Assembly: GCA_050180705.1 (NCBI GenBank)
Contig: JBFXDX010000001.1
Location: 310,001-374,000 of the forward strand
Length of the DNA stretch: 64,000 bases
Origin: SB25 sp050180705
Lineage (GTDB): Bacteria > Bacteroidota > Bacteroidia > Bacteroidales > Tenuifilaceae
Reading direction: 5' to 3'
A program made the translations under genes and the position numbers. Positions within the stretch are counted from its first letter, which is position 1. Every line of letters starts with the position of its first letter. Below, in pieces: positions 33,307 through 42,017 of the stretch. The notes under the pieces are model-generated. The model searched no databases, was not told the DNA's origin, and was given only the letters and a program-made list of their open reading frames with translations.

Positions 33307-34788
33307 TTACAAACCTTTTAGTAGACCTGTTCGTTCGTTAAATTCTTCGATAAGTTCGTCCCAGCGTTGAATTTGATGGAATTGTCTATCCCATAATGCT
33401 CTGTCGTTCCACAAAGCGTTCAAATCACTAATTTCTTTTTCTTGCTGCTCAACCCATGTAAAATATTTTAGGTTGTGAATTGCTTTACGATCGTAATATG
33501 TCAACTCCTTCATCCAATCGGCAGTTGTGCCCATCAAGCATTTTTCCAAATCTTTTATAGCTTGATTTGATGAATAACCTCCTTTATCTTCATTGAGTTC
33601 CTCCAAACGAGATTGATACATGTTTGCAGAATCGGTAGCGATGGTGATAATTACATCATCCGAAGTCATTTCGAAGTACTTGGCAGTTTTTATTGCCGAA
33701 AGCATATTGCCAATTCCAGAAATACCCATGAAATGCAAATCGTTGATAGTTTTATCGCTAACACCAACCGATTTAAGATACTTTTGTCCTTCTGGTTCAT
33801 TGAACAATCTAAAGATTCTCATGCAATCCTCATCGTCAATTGCTGTAACAACATCAGTATTCTTAGTGTTGTGAATCCAAGGCACATGCTTGTCGCCAAT
33901 ACCCTCAATTCTGTGACCACCAAACCCATTGCGAAGTAGAGTAGGACATTGTAATGCCTCCGATGCAACAACTTTGATGTGTGGTGCAATTGTTCTGAGG
34001 TAATCGCCAGCAGCAATTGTTCCAGCCGATCCAGTAGCCGAAACGTAGGCTGCCAAATGGTTATTATTGCCACTTAATGAACGAAATACTTCCTCAATTG
34101 CTTTTCCTGTGATATTATAGTGCCATGCAGCATTACCAAACTCATCGAATTGGTTAAAAATTACGTAATCGGGTTTAGTGCGACGGATTTCCCAGCACTT
34201 GTCGTAAATCTCCTTTACGTTCGATTCACAACCTGGAGTAGCAATAACTTCAGATCCAATATAATCGCGTAACCAAGTAAAACGCTCCTTACTCATCTCC
34301 TCAGGAAGAATTGCAACAGACTCAGTTCCCATAAGTTTAGAGTCAAATGCACCACCACGGCAGTAGTTACCAGTTGAAGGCCATACCGCTTTTTGTGTAG
34401 TTGGATCAAAGCCTCCTGTAATAATTCTAGGTGCTAAGCAACCATAAGCAGCTCCTACCTTATGAGCTCCTGTAGGGAACCATTTACCTAAAAGAAGAAC
34501 AATACGAGCATCAACTCCTGTAATTTCCTTTGGAAGTTCAATGTAGTTAACATTTCCATAAAGTCCACCTTTTTCTTTTGGCTCATTCTTCCATGTAATA
34601 CGGAAAAGATTTAAGGGATTGATATCCCAAAGGCCAATATTTTTAAGTTGATCTTTAATTTTCGAAGGAATTAGATCTGGATTTTGCTGTTGCTTAAAAG
34701 TTGGAAGAATAATTCCACGCTCCTTAAAGCGTTTAACAGCGTTATCGAGAGCCTTTTGATTAGTTACATTGTTAATAATTTCAATCAT
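33307..34788 (-). CDS. PLP-dependent fold-type II lyase (cysteine-synthase/diaminopropionate-lyase superfamily)
   Basis: The protein of about 493 residues has the PLP lysine in GKWFPTGAHKVGAAYG (K110 counted from the chosen start), a phosphate-binding loop near S-A-T-G-S-A-G-T-I-A-A-G, and a late loop T-D-S-A-N-M-Y. It is longer than cysteine synthase (about 310 residues) and threonine synthase. A related protein type, annotated as PLP-dependent protein subunit beta, is known beside YgeW/YgeY genes in Clostridia. It may do the job that diaminopropionate ammonia-lyase (YgeX) does in E. coli. I use the ATG 9 codons into the longer frame because a -7 box overlaps the upstream start. Confidence 0.82.
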   Translation of the reverse strand: MIEIINNVTNQKALDNAVKRFKERGIILPTFKQQQNPDLIPSKIKDQLKNIGLWDINPLNLFRITWKNEPKEKGGLYGNVNYIELPKEITGVDARIVLLLGKWFPTGAHKVGAAYGCLAPRIITGGFDPTTQKAVWPSTGNYCRGGAFDSKLMGTESVAILPEEMSKERFTWLRDYIGSEVIATPGCESNVKEIYDKCWEIRRTKPDYVIFNQFDEFGNAAWHYNITGKAIEEVFRSLSGNNNHLAAYVSATGSAGTIAAGDYLRTIAPHIKVVASEALQCPTLLRNGFGGHRIEGIGDKHVPWIHNTKNTDVVTAIDDEDCMRIFRLFNEPEGQKYLKSVGVSDKTINDLHFMGISGIGNMLSAIKTAKYFEMTSDDVIITIATDSANMYQSRLEELNEDKGGYSSNQAIKDLEKCLMGTTADWMKELTYYDRKAIHNLKYFTWVEQQEKEISDLNALWNDRALWDRQFHQIQRWDELIEEFNERTGLLKGL

Positions 34789-34812
34789 ATTTGGATGAAT
34801 TAATTTTTCGAT

Positions 34813-34820
34813 CAAAATTA
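34813..34820 (-). promoter_or_regulatory. possible -7 promoter box for the PLP lyase operon (TAATTTTG)
   Basis: An exact TAnnTTTG match on the minus strand, 24 bases before the chosen start (34788). It overlaps the upstream alternative start at 34815, which is the reason to prefer the downstream ATG. The 286-base divergent region up to the Lrp gene at 35102 holds the likely regulator sites. Confidence 0.5.
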
Positions 34821-34902
34821 CAATTAGTATATGTAATTTCTATCATTTTGCTGAAAAAAGGAATTTTATAATAGATTATATGATTATCAAAGAAAATTTA
34901 CA

Positions 34903-34910
34903 TATATTTG
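34903..34910 (+). promoter_or_regulatory. possible -7 promoter box for the Lrp gene (TATATTTG)
   Basis: An exact TAnnTTTG match on the plus strand 191 bases before the Lrp-family gene. The distance gives a long leader of about 185 bases, and no TTTG -33 is visible, so this is uncertain. Confidence 0.35.
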
Positions 34911-35101
34911 TTGCAGTATAAAAAAGTAATTTAGGAAAAAGTGATGAGGGTTTTATGCTTTATAGGCGAAGTTAATAATAATTCTAAGTTTATTAAGCAT
35001 TAGTTGTTGGACTTGTTTTACTTATTAGTAAAACATTCTTCCTGTTTACTTCAAGCGATTGTATTTAATATAGTATTAATAACATATAAACAATTTGTAT
35101 T

Positions 35102-35569
35102 ATGGCTATCAAGAATATCGATGAAATTGACAGGAAGTTGCTTAATATTATGCAGGATAATAGTAGAATTACTATTAGAGAACTTTCAGAAAGATTGCAT
35201 TTATCGACAACTCCAATTCACGAGAGAATAAAAAAACTGGAAAAGAACGGTTTTATTAAGCATTATGTTACCCTGCTAGAGCCTAAAATGCTTGGTAAAA
35301 AACTTACAGTATTTGTATCGGTTTCCCTGACCAATCACACAAAAGAGATTGTTGATGAATTCGAGAAGGAAATGAAGAAAATGCCTGAGGTTATGGAGTG
35401 CTACTACGTTTCTGGAAATTGGGACTTTCTCCTAAAAATTCAATGTAACGATATGGAAGACTACCATAATTTTGTTATTCACCGTTTCTCTGTAATAAAA
35501 AATATTACTCAGTTCAACAGTTCATTTGTAATGTCGGAATCGAAGATTACCCATAAATTTGAACTGTAA
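35102..35569 (+). CDS. Lrp/AsnC family transcriptional regulator
   Basis: The 155-residue protein has an N-terminal winged helix-turn-helix (I-D-E-I-D-R-K-L-L-N-I-M-Q-D-N-S-R, then L-S-x-x-P-I-H-E-R-I-K-K-L) and a C-terminal RAM ligand-binding domain (about 65-150) with the M-P-E-V-M-E-C-Y-Y-V-S-G-N-W-D-F-L-L-K motif. Such regulators bind amino acids and control amino-acid or nitrogen pathways. The gene is divergent from the PLP lyase gene, so it probably controls that operon. It is not part of the truA unit, which lies convergent to it. Confidence 0.92.
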   Translation: MAIKNIDEIDRKLLNIMQDNSRITIRELSERLHLSTTPIHERIKKLEKNGFIKHYVTLLEPKMLGKKLTVFVSVSLTNHTKEIVDEFEKEMKKMPEVMECYYVSGNWDFLLKIQCNDMEDYHNFVIHRFSVIKNITQFNSSFVMSESKITHKFEL

Positions 35570-35598
35570 TATTAATATATAAGGTGTGCTAAAAATTT

Positions 35599-36363
35599 CT
35601 AGCAGCTAACATTATATATGCTTTCTGGGTATTCTATTTCTGTTAGGTAAAGACCTTCGGCTGGAGCGGAGGTTCCTGCCAATGATCGATCTTTTGCTTC
35701 TATTATCGAGGCAAATTCGTCAGTTGAGATTTTACCACGACCTACATCGACAAGAGTACCAACGGTAGCACGTACCATATTTCGTAAAAAGCGATTGGCC
35801 TTTATCGAGAAAACGAGAAGGCCTTCTTTTTTAGTCCATTCGGCATGATAAATCTCACAGATGTTAGTTTTATTATCGGAGCCCACTTTGCTAAAACTCG
35901 TAAAATCGGAATAGTTAAATAGCATTTGGGATGCTAAGATCATCCTATCCATATCTAAATTGGTAGAGTACATCCACGCTAAGCCGTTCAAGAATGGATT
36001 CTTATTCGTACTAATTATATACTCGTAGCCTCTTAGCGTTGCATCGAAACGAGCATTGACCTCTGCTTTTACCCTCGATATTTTTGATATGGAAATGTCA
36101 ATCGGAAGAATTCTATTCAAACTATGAATAAACTGTTTGTTAACATCAAGGTTAGAAACAGCACTGTCGAAATGCGCAACATAGTATTTGGCATGAACAC
36201 CCGTATCAGTTCTTCCTGCTCCAATTGTATTTATTTCCTCCTTTAATAAAATGGATAACGCATTGTTTAATGTACCCTGTACACTTTGCGCATTGGTCTG
36301 AATTTGCCAACCGTGATAATTTGTTCCCAAGTAGGATAGATGTATGAAATACCTGTATGTCAA
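35599..36363 (-). CDS. truA: tRNA pseudouridine(38-40) synthase TruA
   Basis: The 254-residue protein has the TruA signature GAGRTDTGVHA with the catalytic aspartate D53, an early Y-L-G-T-N-Y-H-G-W-Q motif, and late R-F-L-R-N-M-V-R and S-A-P-A-E-G-L-Y-L motifs. It modifies U38-U40 in the anticodon stem of several tRNAs. Length is the family norm. It ends 30 bases after the convergent Lrp gene. Confidence 0.95.
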   Translation of the reverse strand: MTYRYFIHLSYLGTNYHGWQIQTNAQSVQGTLNNALSILLKEEINTIGAGRTDTGVHAKYYVAHFDSAVSNLDVNKQFIHSLNRILPIDISISKISRVKAEVNARFDATLRGYEYIISTNKNPFLNGLAWMYSTNLDMDRMILASQMLFNYSDFTSFSKVGSDNKTNICEIYHAEWTKKEGLLVFSIKANRFLRNMVRATVGTLVDVGRGKISTDEFASIIEAKDRSLAGTSAPAEGLYLTEIEYPESIYNVSC

Positions 36364-36622
36364 TTTATTTCGTATTAAATATTTTCTGCAAGGTAAGCAC
36401 CAAATTGAAAATGACCAAATAACTATATATTGACGCTATGTAACTATCAATTAACCAATGAATAACTTTTAATTACAAGGCTTTCTTTAACCTCGTTTAT
36501 AACACAAGTTATACAATTTTAACTCTTTTTAACACTGCTCGCATGTTTAAATTATGATATTTGCGTTCGGTCGTTTTATTCAAAAATAGTAGTTTTAATA
36601 AGCATTTTAAAAATAGCTGAAT

Positions 36623-37624
36623 ATGAGCGAAACTAGTACACAAAACATCAAGGAGCTAAACGAAAGAATTAGACTTGAGAGTTCTTTTGTAGACATTATT
36701 AACCTTGAAATGAATAAGGTTATTGTTGGACAGAAACATCTTGTTGAATCCTTGCTTGTTGGATTGCTTGCCGATGGACATATTCTATTAGAAGGTGTTC
36801 CTGGTTTGGCAAAAACATTAGCAATCAATACTCTATCAAACATCATCGATGTAAAGTTTAATCGAATTCAGTTTACGCCTGATTTATTGCCTGCGGATCT
36901 TATTGGTACTATGATTTATAGTCCTAAAAGTGAGCAGTTCAACGTAAAAAAAGGGCCTATTTTTTCGAATTTTATTCTTGCCGATGAAATTAACCGTGCT
37001 CCGGCAAAAGTACAGAGTGCTTTGCTTGAGGCAATGCAGGAACGCCAAATTACCATTGGCGAGGAAACCTACAAATTGGATGAACCTTTCCTTGTGCTTG
37101 CAACGCAAAACCCAATAGAGCAGGAGGGTACTTATCCTCTTCCCGAAGCACAAGTTGACCGTTTCATGCTAAAAGTTAAGATCACTTATCCTAAAGTGGA
37201 AGAAGAACGCATGATTATGCGCGAAAATCTTTCACTGTCGTTTCCAAAGCCTGAAAAGGTTTTAAAACCAGCGGATATTATAAATGCCCGTAAGGTTGTA
37301 CGCGAGGTGTACATGGATGAGAAAATCGAAAAGTATATTCTCGACATAGTGTTTGCAACACGTTTCCCCGCTCAGCACAATTTACAGAAATTTGAGTCGA
37401 TGATTAACTACGGAGCATCTCCACGTGCGTCTATTAGTTTGGCATTGGCATCAAAAGCATATGCATTTATTAAGCGTAGAGGCTATGTTATTCCAGAGGA
37501 TGTTCGTTCTGTATGTCACGATGTTCTTCGTCATCGTATTGGTTTAACATACGAGGCTGAAGCCGAGAATATTTCAACAGAAGACATCATCACTGAGATT
37601 TTAAACACTGTAGAGGTACCATAG
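36623..37624 (+). CDS. MoxR family AAA+ ATPase
   Basis: The 333-residue protein has Walker A GVPGLAKT at 58-65, Walker B with D121-E122 (ILADEINRAPAKVQSALLEAM), a sensor motif A-T-Q-N-P-I-E-Q-E-G-T-Y-P-L-P-E-A-Q-x-D-R-F, and a C-terminal AAA lid. MoxR ATPases act as chaperones for von Willebrand-domain partner proteins, and this one begins an operon with DUF58 and BatA/BatB genes (36623-45397), the standard layout of the Bacteroides aerotolerance operon. The next gene starts one base after its stop. Confidence 0.94.
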   Translation: MSETSTQNIKELNERIRLESSFVDIINLEMNKVIVGQKHLVESLLVGLLADGHILLEGVPGLAKTLAINTLSNIIDVKFNRIQFTPDLLPADLIGTMIYSPKSEQFNVKKGPIFSNFILADEINRAPAKVQSALLEAMQERQITIGEETYKLDEPFLVLATQNPIEQEGTYPLPEAQVDRFMLKVKITYPKVEEERMIMRENLSLSFPKPEKVLKPADIINARKVVREVYMDEKIEKYILDIVFATRFPAQHNLQKFESMINYGASPRASISLALASKAYAFIKRRGYVIPEDVRSVCHDVLRHRIGLTYEAEAENISTEDIITEILNTVEVP

Positions 37625-37625
37625 T

Positions 37626-38051
37626 ATGCTGCGGAGTTTCAGGTATATTATCCTGATCATACCATTTTGGTTGATTCAAATGTCTACACATGGACAGAAT
37701 TACATTGGTATGCATAAGGATAATATAAGAAAACTGACTCCAAAAGAATATAAAGGTTTTGTCTTCGAGAAAGAGGTTGAAAATGGTGACAGAAGTTTTA
37801 TAAAGTTTGTGAATGTAATTGATGAGCAAACGCTCCTGTTCATGGTTAACCAAAAGGGTATATGTACATCGGTTTCCAGAATGTATAACACATGGCTTTA
37901 CGACCAAATAGCCAAGGAACTAAAAAGGGATTACGAGAAAATTGGTTCCGATTTATGGAAGGAAACTAAGGATGGCAAAGAGTACGAGATAAAACTGAAG
38001 CAAGGCGAATGGTATATAACGGTAATTACCCGACCAATAACTAAAAAATAG
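37626..38051 (+). CDS. small exported protein of unknown function in the Bat operon
   Basis: The 141-residue protein has an N-terminal hydrophobic signal segment (about 7-22, ending H-G followed by Q) and a mature part of about 118 residues with no recognised motif; it is rich in K, E and D and ends R-P-I-T-K-K. It lies between moxR and the DUF58 gene, one base after the former and 7 bases before the latter, so it is in the operon. This extra gene is not part of the usual batA-E description. Confidence 0.75.
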   Translation: MLRSFRYIILIIPFWLIQMSTHGQNYIGMHKDNIRKLTPKEYKGFVFEKEVENGDRSFIKFVNVIDEQTLLFMVNQKGICTSVSRMYNTWLYDQIAKELKRDYEKIGSDLWKETKDGKEYEIKLKQGEWYITVITRPITKK

Positions 38052-38058
38052 TTAAGTT

Positions 38059-38943
38059 GTGGAAACATCGGATCTATTAAAACGAGTTCGAAAAATCGAA
38101 ATAAAAACGCGAGGATTATCGCGTCATATCTTTGCAGGGCAGTATCACAGTGCATTTAAGGGACGTGGTATGGCTTTTAGCGAAGTGCGAGAGTACCGCT
38201 TTGGCGACGATATTCGGAGCATCGACTGGAATGTTACTGCACGTTTCAATCAGCCGTACATTAAGGTTTTTGAAGAGGAGCGTGAGTTAACGGTTATGCT
38301 TCTTATCGATGTAAGTGGTTCTGAACATTTCGGTACATCAACGCAGTACAAGAACCAAATAATAACTGAAATTGCGGCTGTTTTAGCATTTTCGGCAATA
38401 CAGAATAACGATAAGATAGGTGTAATCCTGTTTAGCGATAAAATTGAAAAATTCATATCGCCACAGAAGGGACGTAAGCACATTCTCCGGATTATCAGCG
38501 AGATGCTTAACTACAAGCCTCAAAGCAAGGAAACCAATATTGCCGAAGCACTTAAATATCTTACAAATGCAATCAAAAAACGTTGTACGGCATTTGTTCT
38601 AAGCGATTTTGTTGACGTTGATAATAATGCACTGCCACGCTTTACCGATGCTTTGAGTATTGCCAGCAACAAGCATGATGTTGTAGGTATTCGAGTTTTC
38701 GATAAGCGCGAAACTGAATTGCCATCGGTTGGCCTTGTTAAATTTAAGGATGCCGAAAGTGGTAAGTATATGTGGATTGATACATCAGATTCATTGGTAC
38801 GTAGAAACTATGGCAAATGGTGGCAGCAAACTACCGAAAACCTCAAAACATCATTTACTAAATCCAAAGTCGACTGGACCTCAATTAGTACTGATGAGGA
38901 TTATGTAAAACCATTAATACTTCTTTTTAAACGTAGAGCATAA
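38059..38943 (+). CDS. DUF58 protein of the aerotolerance operon
   Basis: The 294-residue protein belongs to DUF58, with the E-V-R-E-Y-R-F-G-D-D-I-R-S-I-D-W-N-V-T-A-R motif near residues 40-60, and a von Willebrand-like fold behind it (L-L-I-D-V-S-G-S-E, a MIDAS-like D-x-S-x-S). It starts at GTG (38059), which is supported by the family start M-E-T-S-D-L-L. The protein has no membrane segment and is thought to act with MoxR and BatA/B. The next gene overlaps by one base. Confidence 0.88.
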   Translation: METSDLLKRVRKIEIKTRGLSRHIFAGQYHSAFKGRGMAFSEVREYRFGDDIRSIDWNVTARFNQPYIKVFEEERELTVMLLIDVSGSEHFGTSTQYKNQIITEIAAVLAFSAIQNNDKIGVILFSDKIEKFISPQKGRKHILRIISEMLNYKPQSKETNIAEALKYLTNAIKKRCTAFVLSDFVDVDNNALPRFTDALSIASNKHDVVGIRVFDKRETELPSVGLVKFKDAESGKYMWIDTSDSLVRRNYGKWWQQTTENLKTSFTKSKVDWTSISTDEDYVKPLILLFKRRA

Positions 38944-39953
38944 TGGGACGAATTAAATTAATATTGATTTTGCTGCTTGGAGTTTCTTCTAATGCATTTT
39001 CTCAATCGGGCAGTATTGCATCTATTAAGTCGAAAATCGATAAGGATACAATTCTTGTAGGCGATCAAATTTACTATACTATAGTTATTAATGGACAAAA
39101 AGGAGTTAAATTTCAAATTCCAGCAGTTGTCGATTCATTGGGCAACGGAATCGATTTGGTTGGAAATCCTGCCATTGATTCTGTTATCACCGATAGAGAT
39201 ATAACGCTTACACTACGATACCTTGTTACATCATTTGATAGTGGCGAACACGTTGTTCCTGCTATTCCAATTGTTGCCGTAAAAGATGGTGTTGCCGATA
39301 GTCTTATTGCGTCGAATAGTGTGTTTTTTGTTAAGCCCCTTCAGAAAGATCCTAATTTGAAGGATATATACGACATTAAACCGCCTATTAAGGAACCTAT
39401 TACAATTTCGGAAATAGCACCTTGGGCAGGTATTGTTCTGGCAATTGTTGCTTTGGTTGGCTTTTTGATAATGTTCTTCGAAAGCAAAAAGAGGAATAAG
39501 CCATTCCTTAATCTATTTAAACCAGCAGAGCCACCTCATGTAATAGCATTGCGTGAATTAACACATCTACGTGATGAGAAACGCTGGAATACAGAAAACC
39601 ATAAGCAATACTATACTCATTTAGTTGATATCCTGAGAATTTACCTTGAAGGTCGTTTTGGAATAAATGCACCAGAGCAAACAACATCGGAAATTTTGAG
39701 CGAGATAAACAAGGTGGATTATGAGTTTGGTTCATTGCTAAACGATTTTCAGGAATTACTGTTTGTTGCAGATTTAGTAAAGTTTGCTAAGCATAATCCT
39801 GTGATTACTGAAAATGAGCAGAGTTTGAATTTTGCCTTCGATTTTGTGAATAAAACAAAACCCGAAGAGGAAATAAAAGTAGAGCATACTCCAATGGAAG
39901 CAGAGCAGGCTCTTGTACAGGAAACGATTGAAGATCCTAAAAAGTTGAATTAA
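38943..39953 (+). CDS. Bat operon membrane protein of unknown function
   Basis: The 336-residue protein has a signal peptide (M-G-R-I-K-L-I-L-I-L-L-L to about residue 20), an extracytoplasmic beta-rich region, one transmembrane helix at about 158-180 (W-A-G-I-V-L-A-I-V-A-L-V-G-F-L), and a cytoplasmic helical region (about 185-336) with an R-E-L-T-H-L-R-D segment. The N-terminal region resembles the BatD type of oxygen-tolerance proteins. It lies between DUF58 and batA with one-base overlap before it and one base after, so it is translationally coupled. Confidence 0.75.
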   Translation: MGRIKLILILLLGVSSNAFSQSGSIASIKSKIDKDTILVGDQIYYTIVINGQKGVKFQIPAVVDSLGNGIDLVGNPAIDSVITDRDITLTLRYLVTSFDSGEHVVPAIPIVAVKDGVADSLIASNSVFFVKPLQKDPNLKDIYDIKPPIKEPITISEIAPWAGIVLAIVALVGFLIMFFESKKRNKPFLNLFKPAEPPHVIALRELTHLRDEKRWNTENHKQYYTHLVDILRIYLEGRFGINAPEQTTSEILSEINKVDYEFGSLLNDFQELLFVADLVKFAKHNPVITENEQSLNFAFDFVNKTKPEEEIKVEHTPMEAEQALVQETIEDPKKLN

Positions 39954-39954
39954 G

Positions 39955-40947
39955 ATGTCAGGACTAGTTTTTGCAAATCCTAAGTTACTGTACTTGCTAA
40001 TTTTAGTGCCATTAATGGCTGCTTGGTATATTTTTCGTCAAAAAGATATCAAGGCAAGTCTTCGAATTTCTACACTAGGCGGTTTCAGCAACACTAAACC
40101 TTCTATCAGAGTTTATTTAAGGCATACTCCGTTTGTATTGCGAATAATTGCAGTAATATTAGTTATTGTTGCTTTAGCACGCCCGCAAACAACCAATATT
40201 CAAAAGAACGTATCGGCCGATGGCATCGACATTGTGCTTTCGTTGGATGTGTCGGGAAGTATGCTTGCCCGTGACTTTAAGCCCGATAGGTTAGAAGCCG
40301 CTAAAGAATTAGGAATAAAGTTCGTTAGTGGTCGACAGACCGACCGTGTAGGATTGGTAATATTTGCAGGCGAAAGTTTCACACTTTGCCCAATTACAAC
40401 CGATCATGTTGCACTTATCAACATGTTTAAGGATATCAGTATGGGTGTTCTGGAGGATGGAACTGCAATTGGTTCAGGATTAGCTACCGCAATTTCGCGT
40501 TTAAAAGATAGCGAGGCCAAGAGCAAGGTAATAATCCTTTTAACTGATGGTGTAAATAACCGAGGCGAAATTGCTCCGCTTACAGCAGCCGAAATCGCTA
40601 AAAGTTTTGGAATTCGGGTTTATACAATTGGTGTCGGAACTTATGGTACGGCACCATATCCAGTTCAAACCCCGTTTGGTACCCAGTATCGCGATATGAA
40701 GGTTGAGATTGATGAAGATTTACTCACCAAAATTGCAGAAATGACGGGTGGAGAATATTTTAGAGCTGTAAGTAATAAGGCTTTGGAGGAAGTTTACGCA
40801 AAAATCGACAAGTTAGAAAAGTCGAAGATAGAGGTAACGGAGTATAGCCGAAGGGAAGAGCGCTTTAGACCATATGCTTTAGCCGCATTTATTCTCCTCG
40901 TACTTGAGATTTTATTACGTAGAACATTTCTACGGAGTTTACAATAA
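39955..40947 (+). CDS. batA: BatA, von Willebrand factor A domain membrane protein
   Basis: The 330-residue protein has two N-terminal transmembrane helices (about 11-27 and 60-76), a von Willebrand A domain with a complete MIDAS start D98-x-S100-x-S102 (LDVSGSML), T in the loop near 180 and a C-terminal helix (about 303-322). BatA is part of the Bacteroides aerotolerance complex of the inner membrane, likely controlled by MoxR. It is followed by batB after 32 bases. Its role in oxygen resistance is known from B. fragilis genetics but its mechanism is unclear. Confidence 0.92.
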   Translation: MSGLVFANPKLLYLLILVPLMAAWYIFRQKDIKASLRISTLGGFSNTKPSIRVYLRHTPFVLRIIAVILVIVALARPQTTNIQKNVSADGIDIVLSLDVSGSMLARDFKPDRLEAAKELGIKFVSGRQTDRVGLVIFAGESFTLCPITTDHVALINMFKDISMGVLEDGTAIGSGLATAISRLKDSEAKSKVIILLTDGVNNRGEIAPLTAAEIAKSFGIRVYTIGVGTYGTAPYPVQTPFGTQYRDMKVEIDEDLLTKIAEMTGGEYFRAVSNKALEEVYAKIDKLEKSKIEVTEYSRREERFRPYALAAFILLVLEILLRRTFLRSLQ

Positions 40948-40979
40948 CTAGATATTGATTAGATAAATAAGATATTACC

Positions 40980-42017
40980 ATGTTTAGATTTTCAAATCCT
41001 GAATATTTATATTTACTTCTAGTCATCCCAATTGTATTAGGATTATACTGGTACTCTGTTCGGATACAAAAAGAAAAGATCAAACTTTTCGGCAATTTCG
41101 ATACTGTATTGGGATTAATTCCAGGCTTCTCAATAGTAAGAGGATGGGTTAAGTTGATGTTTCTGCTAACCATATATCTCCTTTTAACTATAAGTTTAGC
41201 GGGACCTCAGTTTGGCGCAAAACTAACCGAGGTGAAACGAAAAGGAATTGAACTTATAATAGCTCTCGACGTTTCCAATAGTATGCTTGCCGAGGATATT
41301 CAACCCAACAGAATAGAAAGGGCAAAACAATCTATTTCACAGTTGGTTGACAGACTAACCAACGATCGTATTGGCTTAATTGTATTCTCGGGCGATGCTT
41401 ACGTTCAGTTGCCAATCACCAACGATTATGCCTCTGCAAAAATGTTCTTGTCGTCGATAAATCCGGGAATGGTTCCAAAACAGGGAACTGCAATTGGTAG
41501 TGCTATTAATTTGGCTGCAAGTTCATTTAATCCTGAATCAAAAACAAGCAAGGTTATTGTAATAATATCTGATGGTGAGAACCACGAGGATGACCCATTA
41601 GAATCAGCAAAGACTGCCGCCGATAACGGCATTGTTATTCATACTATTGGGATTGGATCACCAGATGGAGCCCCAATTCCTGTTGGCGGTGCTCAAAACT
41701 ACCTTAAGGATGAAGAAGGTAACGTGGTTGTTACAAAACTAGATGAGGAAACTCTATCAAAAATAGCTGTTATTGGTAATGGAAAGTATGTTAGAGCAAC
41801 CAATACGCAGTTAGGGCTACTGCCACTTTTCGAGAACATTAATAAAATGCAGCGTTCCGAAATAAAGGATAAGGTTTACTCGGAGTACAACGAACAATTT
41901 CAGTATTTGATAGGAATAGCACTATTTCTTTTGATTGTGGAATTTATAATTCTAGAACGAAAGAACGAGTGGATAGAAAGTTTAAATCTTTTTGGCGATA
42001 AAAAGGGAGGTGAATAA
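40980..42017 (+). CDS. batB: BatB, von Willebrand factor A domain membrane protein
   Basis: The 345-residue protein is a paralogue of BatA: two N-terminal transmembrane helices (about 9-24 and 57-74), a MIDAS motif D97-x-S99-x-S101 (LDVSNSML), and a C-terminal helix (F-Q-Y-L-I-G-I-A-L-F-L-L). It should pair with BatA in the inner membrane. Its last base is shared with the batC start (TAATGA region), so translation is coupled; a strong GGAGGTGA site lies in its last codons and can serve batC. Confidence 0.92.
   Translation: MFRFSNPEYLYLLLVIPIVLGLYWYSVRIQKEKIKLFGNFDTVLGLIPGFSIVRGWVKLMFLLTIYLLLTISLAGPQFGAKLTEVKRKGIELIIALDVSNSMLAEDIQPNRIERAKQSISQLVDRLTNDRIGLIVFSGDAYVQLPITNDYASAKMFLSSINPGMVPKQGTAIGSAINLAASSFNPESKTSKVIVIISDGENHEDDPLESAKTAADNGIVIHTIGIGSPDGAPIPVGGAQNYLKDEEGNVVVTKLDEETLSKIAVIGNGKYVRATNTQLGLLPLFENINKMQRSEIKDKVYSEYNEQFQYLIGIALFLLIVEFIILERKNEWIESLNLFGDKKGGE

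Noticed and set aside
33613..33939. Plus-strand frames of 108 and 84 codons inside the PLP lyase gene
   Set aside because: Shadows of a gene with clear PLP motifs; no start signal.
37590..37907. Minus-strand frame of 105 codons opposite the small Bat-operon gene
   Set aside because: The plus-strand gene has a signal peptide and operon spacing; the minus frame has neither.
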